Of a stretch of DNA of 38,569 bases, positions 34,954-38,569 are shown in pieces. The position numbers and the translations under genes are program-made. Where the stretch lies: positions 1 to 38,569 of the forward strand of contig NZGF01000027.1 in NCBI GenBank assembly GCA_002690915.1, read 5' to 3'. Source of the stretch: Crocinitomicaceae bacterium (GTDB taxonomy: Bacteria; Bacteroidota; Bacteroidia; Flavobacteriales_D; Sanyastnellaceae). Positions within the stretch are counted from its first letter, which is position 1; each line of letters starts with the position of its first letter. The notes under the pieces are model-generated. The model saw nothing but the letters and a program-made list of their open reading frames with translations. It was not told the origin of the DNA and did no database searches.

Positions 34954-34985
34954 TTGGACATTTTGGGTTCTTTTGGGTAATTTTT
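34954..34985 (+). promoter_or_regulatory. Candidate promoter for the T9SS Asp-box protein
   Basis: TTG (34954-34956), a 21-nt spacer, and TAATTTTT (34978-34985) resemble the -33/-7 pattern with one mismatch. It ends 20 nt before the ATG at 35006. Confidence 0.4.
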
Positions 34986-35005
34986 CGCCTCAAAACCTAA
35001 CTCAA

Positions 35006-36928
35006 ATGAAGCATTTTACCCTCGTTCTCTTGATGGTGGGAGCAGTTGCCCTCACTGGATTTGCACAATCCCTCCAATCCGGAGGCCAATCCCTGTTGGA
35101 AGACGTGCCCCAGCTCACGCCAGCGTTGCGTGTGGCCGCGCCCATGCCAACCCATGCGATTGCCGACTTCTCGGACCGTCCGCAGCAGCCTTTGCAGGGC
35201 CAATCGGACACGGACATCGATCACGTCCAAAACCGCGACCTGGTCATTCAGCGTCAAGTCATCGGCTACACTCAATACGACCTTCAGTCGAACGCTGCCA
35301 TTGATGACCGCATGGCCGGCGGAGCAGATGCGGTTTCTGCCGCTTGGACCATGAGCCTCGAATTGACTCCATTCAGCGATCGTGGCACGGGTTATAATTT
35401 CCACGATGGCACAGCGTGGGGCGAAATTGCCTTCGAGCGTGTGGAGTCTGTCCGCATCGGATGGCCTTCCATCGTGCACACCGCCAGCGGCCGTGAAGTC
35501 ATTGTCAGCCACCCGGGGATTGATACGCCTCTGCACATGGCCTGGCGCGATGCAGGTGCAGGCGCTTGGAGTGAGGCTTCAGTTCCCAGTGACATTGCTG
35601 TAGGAAAACTATGGCCTCGCATGGCAGCAGGAGGTGAGGACGGAAACAGTTTGCACGTGATTTGCATTACAACCCCTGAAGCCAATGGCGGAGCAATTCA
35701 CAACGGCCAGGACGGTGCGTTGCTGTACTATCGATCACAAGACGGTGGGGACACTTGGGACATCGTCGATCAGGGCTTTGCAGAATTGGACAGCTCCAAC
35801 TTTGCTGCGTTCAGCGGGGACACCTATGCCATCTACTCGCGAGGGAACACCGTGGCCTTCGCATCCTTCAACGACTTTGCGGATTCATTCGTTATGATTT
35901 CACAAGACAATGGCGATACATGGGAAAAGCAGTTGCTGATTGATTTCCCCGTGGATTTATATGTTGCGGATATGGGATTGCCAGAGGGCGAGGAATACGC
36001 AGAGGACTACAACGAAGACGGATTATTCCAGGAGTACTTCAACACCGACGGCGCGGGTGATGTCCACATCGATACCTATGGTCAGGTGCACGTATCATAT
36101 GGTAGCATGTACTACATGGATGCAGATACGATTGACGGGACCACCAGCTACTTTCCTGGCACAAATGGCTTGGCATATTGGAACGAATCGATGGGCCCTG
36201 ATAGCGCTCAAATCATCGGATACTCATATGACTACGATGAAAGCGGAACCCTTGATTTTGACGAAATCGCTTTGTATTACGTCGGCTGCGCGGGTTTCCC
36301 GTCCATGGGATCAGATGCTGCAGGAAACCTTTACGTCACGTATTCGGCCATCATGGAGAGCTTCTCCACCGGTGCCCAGAACTACCGCCACCAGTTCTTG
36401 GTGCATTCCACCGATGGCGGTATGACTTGGAATGATGACGAAGCATGCGACTTGACCCCAGATGAGGATTTTGACGGCTACGAAGCGGTTTTTGGATCCT
36501 TGGCTCCTGATGTGGTTAACGGTCAGCTTGAAATTATTTACCAACGTGATTTCGAGCCTGGACTCCACGTGCGCGGGGACGAAGATCCGGCGGACATTAA
36601 CGACATCGTGCACCTGCGTGTTCCTGCTGATGACTTGGGCGACTGTGCGACTTTGGAGTACGAAGATTGGGTTGGCATTGCTCAACCTATCGACCTCAAT
36701 GACATCGCCTTGTACCCCAATCCTGCAGATGACCAGGTGGAGTTGGTTATCAACCGCCCTGGGGCTCACCAGATTGATGTCTGGAGCATGACCGGTAAGC
36801 GGGTACACTCAATGCGAACATCTGCATTGGTGGAGCGCCTTGAGACCAGCGATTGGGCGCCTGGCATCTACTTAGTGAACATCGCCCAAGGTGACCAGCA
36901 AGCTGTGCTGCGCCTTGCGATTCATTAA
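35006..36928 (+). CDS. T9SS-exported Asp-box (sialidase-fold-like) protein
   Basis: 640 residues. A signal peptide (MKHFTLVLLMVGAVALTGFAQS), a long beta-rich body, and a C-terminal type A sorting domain from about residue 565 (YPNPADDQVEL at 570, ending in GIYLVNIAQGDQQAVLRLAIH). Three Asp-box repeats, S/T-x-D-x-G-x-T-W, lie at 244-251, 299-306 and 468-475, as in BNR/sialidase propeller blades. A canonical EF-hand loop occupies 409-420 (DYDESGTLDFDE), with degenerate calcium-type loops at 334-345 and 486-495. No sialidase active-site set was seen, so it may be a binding or structural surface protein. The ATG at 35006 is used because it gives a clean signal peptide. Confidence 0.88.
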   Translation: MKHFTLVLLMVGAVALTGFAQSLQSGGQSLLEDVPQLTPALRVAAPMPTHAIADFSDRPQQPLQGQSDTDIDHVQNRDLVIQRQVIGYTQYDLQSNAAIDDRMAGGADAVSAAWTMSLELTPFSDRGTGYNFHDGTAWGEIAFERVESVRIGWPSIVHTASGREVIVSHPGIDTPLHMAWRDAGAGAWSEASVPSDIAVGKLWPRMAAGGEDGNSLHVICITTPEANGGAIHNGQDGALLYYRSQDGGDTWDIVDQGFAELDSSNFAAFSGDTYAIYSRGNTVAFASFNDFADSFVMISQDNGDTWEKQLLIDFPVDLYVADMGLPEGEEYAEDYNEDGLFQEYFNTDGAGDVHIDTYGQVHVSYGSMYYMDADTIDGTTSYFPGTNGLAYWNESMGPDSAQIIGYSYDYDESGTLDFDEIALYYVGCAGFPSMGSDAAGNLYVTYSAIMESFSTGAQNYRHQFLVHSTDGGMTWNDDEACDLTPDEDFDGYEAVFGSLAPDVVNGQLEIIYQRDFEPGLHVRGDEDPADINDIVHLRVPADDLGDCATLEYEDWVGIAQPIDLNDIALYPNPADDQVELVINRPGAHQIDVWSMTGKRVHSMRTSALVERLETSDWAPGIYLVNIAQGDQQAVLRLAIH

Positions 36929-36952
36929 ATAAAACAGCTGATTAGAGAAAGT

Positions 36953-36983
36953 CCCTCGCCTTTTGGGTGAGGGCTTTTTTTTT
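36953..36983 (+). terminator. Terminator after the T9SS protein gene
   Basis: CCCTCGCC and GGTGAGGG pair (one G-T wobble) around a 5-nt loop, followed by a run of nine T residues. It isolates the gene from cinA. Confidence 0.85.
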
Positions 36984-37000
36984 GCCTGTTTTTCGAATGT

Positions 37001-37008
37001 TATTTTCG
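37001..37008 (+). promoter_or_regulatory. Possible -7 box for cinA
   Basis: TATTTTCG, one mismatch from TAnnTTTG, ends 4 nt before the ATG at 37013. TTTG at 36981-36984 may be the -33 element (16-nt spacer), within the tail of the terminator. Confidence 0.4.
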
Positions 37009-37012
37009 CACC

Positions 37013-38278
37013 ATGCTAGCAGAAGTGATTACGGTTGGAGATGAGTTGTTATTGGGCCAGACGGTGGATACCAATTCAGCTTGGATGGGGGAGATCCTGG
37101 CATCCCGAGGTATTGCATTGAACCGCATAACGTCGATTTCGGACCAAGCCGAAGAGATTGTTGCCGCATTGAACGAGGCGCGCAAGCGTGTGGATTTGAT
37201 TTTGATAACTGGTGGCTTGGGCCCCACGCGGGATGACATCACCAAGCACACACTGGCGGATTACTTTGCTATGGAGTTGAGGATGAATGAAGACGTGCTT
37301 AAGCGCATTTCTGCCTGGTTTCATGGACGTGGGCTACCCATGTTACCGATGAACAAAGCTCAAGCGATGTTGCCGGACGGCTGCACCGTGTTACCTAACC
37401 CACGTGGAACGGCAATGGGTATGTGGTTTGAGGCGTCGCAAGACAATCGACCGCAGGTGATTATAAGCATGCCCGGGGTGCCCTATGAGATGAAAGGATT
37501 GGTGGAAGAGGAAGTCTTGCCCCGTATTCTTTCAAAATGGGAACTTCCGACCCGGTTCCATCGAACGGTGCTTACGCAAGGCATTGGAGAAAGCTATTTG
37601 AGCAAAATCGTAAATGAGTGGGAAGAGAACCTGGCTCGACAGGATGTGAGCATCGCGTACTTGCCCGCACCTGGCCAAGTGCGAGTGCGGCTTTCAGCTG
37701 TTTCAATGGACTCGGAAGAGGCTCAGCGGCGTGTGAATACTGAATTGAATGAGTTTTTGAACTTGGCTGGAGAGCACGTCGTAGCCGAAACGGACATTTC
37801 GATTGCGGAAGCATTGGTTGAATTGTTGACCCAACGGGGAGAAACGCTGTCGACCGCGGAATCATGCACTGGAGGTGCCATGGCAGCTGCCATAACGTCC
37901 GTTGCCGGATCGAGTGCGGTATTTAAGGGTGCGGCTGTAGCCTATGCCAATGCAGTAAAGATCCATGCGCTGGGGGTGGATGCGGCGGACATCGAACGGG
38001 ACGGTGCTGTGAGCGAGTCGGTGGTAACGGCCATGGCTGAAGGCGCTCGCGAGCGCATGGGAACGACCTATGCCCTCGCGGCATCGGGCATTGCAGGGCC
38101 TGGCGGTGGCACACCGGATAAACCGGTGGGAACAATCTGGATTGCCCTGGCCACAGCGGAAGGCACGCGGGCGCGGTGTCTGAAACTCGGGCGCCACCGA
38201 GGTCGCAACGTGCAGCGCACGGTGTTGGAGTGTCTAGCTTGGGTGCTCCGCACAGCCCGCTCCCAGAATAAGGATTAA
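37013..38278 (+). CDS. cinA: CinA family nicotinamide-nucleotide amidase/pyrophosphatase
   Basis: 421 residues. N-terminal molybdopterin-binding-like domain (residues 1-170; MLAEVITVGDELLLGQTVDTNSAW, TGGLGPTRDD), a central linker, and the C-terminal PncC-type amidase domain (about 255-415; LSTAESCTGGAMAAAITSVAGSS, and ASGIAGPGGGTPDKPVG). The protein recycles NMN in the pyridine nucleotide cycle and in some bacteria is linked to competence. It is followed by rpmB after 66 bp. Full length, both domains intact. Confidence 0.95.
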   Translation: MLAEVITVGDELLLGQTVDTNSAWMGEILASRGIALNRITSISDQAEEIVAALNEARKRVDLILITGGLGPTRDDITKHTLADYFAMELRMNEDVLKRISAWFHGRGLPMLPMNKAQAMLPDGCTVLPNPRGTAMGMWFEASQDNRPQVIISMPGVPYEMKGLVEEEVLPRILSKWELPTRFHRTVLTQGIGESYLSKIVNEWEENLARQDVSIAYLPAPGQVRVRLSAVSMDSEEAQRRVNTELNEFLNLAGEHVVAETDISIAEALVELLTQRGETLSTAESCTGGAMAAAITSVAGSSAVFKGAAVAYANAVKIHALGVDAADIERDGAVSESVVTAMAEGARERMGTTYALAASGIAGPGGGTPDKPVGTIWIALATAEGTRARCLKLGRHRGRNVQRTVLECLAWVLRTARSQNKD

Positions 38279-38292
38279 GTTGGGCGGCGATG

Positions 38293-38323
38293 TTGGAATC
38301 AAGGTATTTCTTTCGTTTCTTTG
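38293..38323 (+). promoter_or_regulatory. Candidate rpmB promoter
   Basis: TTG (38293-38295), a 20-nt spacer, and TTTCTTTG (38316-38323; TT in place of TA) approximate the Bacteroidota promoter, 21 nt before the rpmB ATG. Confidence 0.4.
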
Positions 38324-38344
38324 CCGTCCGAAAAAAGCTAAGTT

Positions 38345-38569
38345 ATGAGCCGCGTATGTCAACTCACTGGTAAGAAAGTTATGGTAGGAAACAACGTTTC
38401 GCACTCGAAGCGTCGTACCAAGCGCACATTCTACCCCAACTTGCAGAAGAAGCGTTTCTACAACACGGAAGACGGTTCTTACGTGACGTTGCGCGTATCC
38501 ACATCTGCTATGCGCACGATTAATAAAATTGGCTTAAAGGCTGCAATTGCGCAAGCCAAGGAGAAAGGA
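38345..38569 (+). CDS. rpmB: 50S ribosomal protein L28 (3' end outside the window)
   Basis: 75 codons are visible, with no stop before the window ends; the family is usually near 80 residues in Bacteroidota, so only a few codons are missing. It opens with [27 protein letters not shown], diagnostic for L28, and continues with [11 protein letters not shown] and RTINKIGL. Structural protein of the large subunit. The genes rpmG and a DUF4295 small protein often follow in this phylum, which cannot be checked here. Confidence 0.97.
   Translation, partial: MSRVCQLTGKKVMVGNNVSHSKRRTKRTFYPNLQKKRFYNTEDGSYVTLRVSTSAMRTINKIGLKAAIAQAKEKG

Noticed and set aside
38345-38569. rpmB as a truncated gene or pseudogene
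   Set aside because: It is cut only by the window edge; the reading frame is intact.
1-38569. CRISPR arrays, tRNA or rRNA genes, insertion sequences or phage genes
   Set aside because: No regular repeat-spacer pattern, no cloverleaf-like gap sequence and no transposase or integrase motif was found; the gaps between genes are nearly all under 150 bp.

Overview
The window looks like chromosome from a Bacteroidota bacterium, most likely a marine-type member of the Flavobacteriales. Four things point there. Families largely restricted to that phylum are present: DUF3822, a Lacal_2735/DUF6435-type small protein, a DUF4369-TlpA lipoprotein and a DUF1573 protein. A secreted protein carries a type IX secretion (T9SS) C-terminal sorting domain. 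Many start codons are preceded at short distance by the Bacteroidota -7 promoter box (TAnnTTTG), often without a Shine-Dalgarno site. The order DUF3822-rsmD-coaD ... NUDIX/pyrE-SRPBCC-birA/rsfS-ftsH-cdsA-psd ... cinA-rpmB is typical Flavobacteriales housekeeping synteny, as I recall it. I see no phage, insertion sequence, CRISPR array, tRNA or rRNA. The sequence ends inside rpmB.

Layout. 1-3207: a small exported DUF1573 protein, a strong terminator, then valS. 3226-12212: the most distinctive block, all on the + strand and mostly with overlapping or touching ends. It holds a perfect 8-bp inverted repeat abutting a start codon, a Lacal_2735-type small protein, an atypical short-chain dehydrogenase (SDR), a flavin reductase, an alpha/beta hydrolase, a 45-residue DUF2256 zinc-ribbon-like protein, an iron-sulfur (6-4)-type photolyase, a DASH cryptochrome, an unknown 141-residue protein, and then polyphosphate kinase and exopolyphosphatase. 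12228-19891: mixed envelope functions and unknowns. These are a thioredoxin-like lipoprotein, an unknown protein, a MacB-type permease, a 55-residue unknown followed by a PdeM-like phosphoesterase, a lipoprotein, a NamZ-like muramidase (DUF1343) and a LolC/E-type permease with an unusual insert. 19970-24239: a cysteine/cystathionine beta-synthase-type enzyme, ornithine aminotransferase, ndk and a RecD-like helicase. 24383-38569: the conserved housekeeping run, interrupted by a T9SS-exported Asp-box protein.

How the genes work together. The 3.2-9.2 kb block joins two light-driven flavoproteins to a flavin reductase and redox-type accessory genes, so a light or photo-oxidative damage response is the natural reading. 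The join to ppk1-ppx suggests, without proving, co-expression with polyphosphate metabolism. The 26-35 kb block supplies CoA, pyrimidine, biotinylation, ribosome silencing, membrane proteolysis and phosphatidylethanolamine synthesis. The best candidates for something undescribed are the operator-like palindrome before the photolyase array, the SDR that lacks the standard catalytic tyrosine, the unknown gene between the DASH gene and ppk1, and the Ig-like insert in the LolC/E-type permease.
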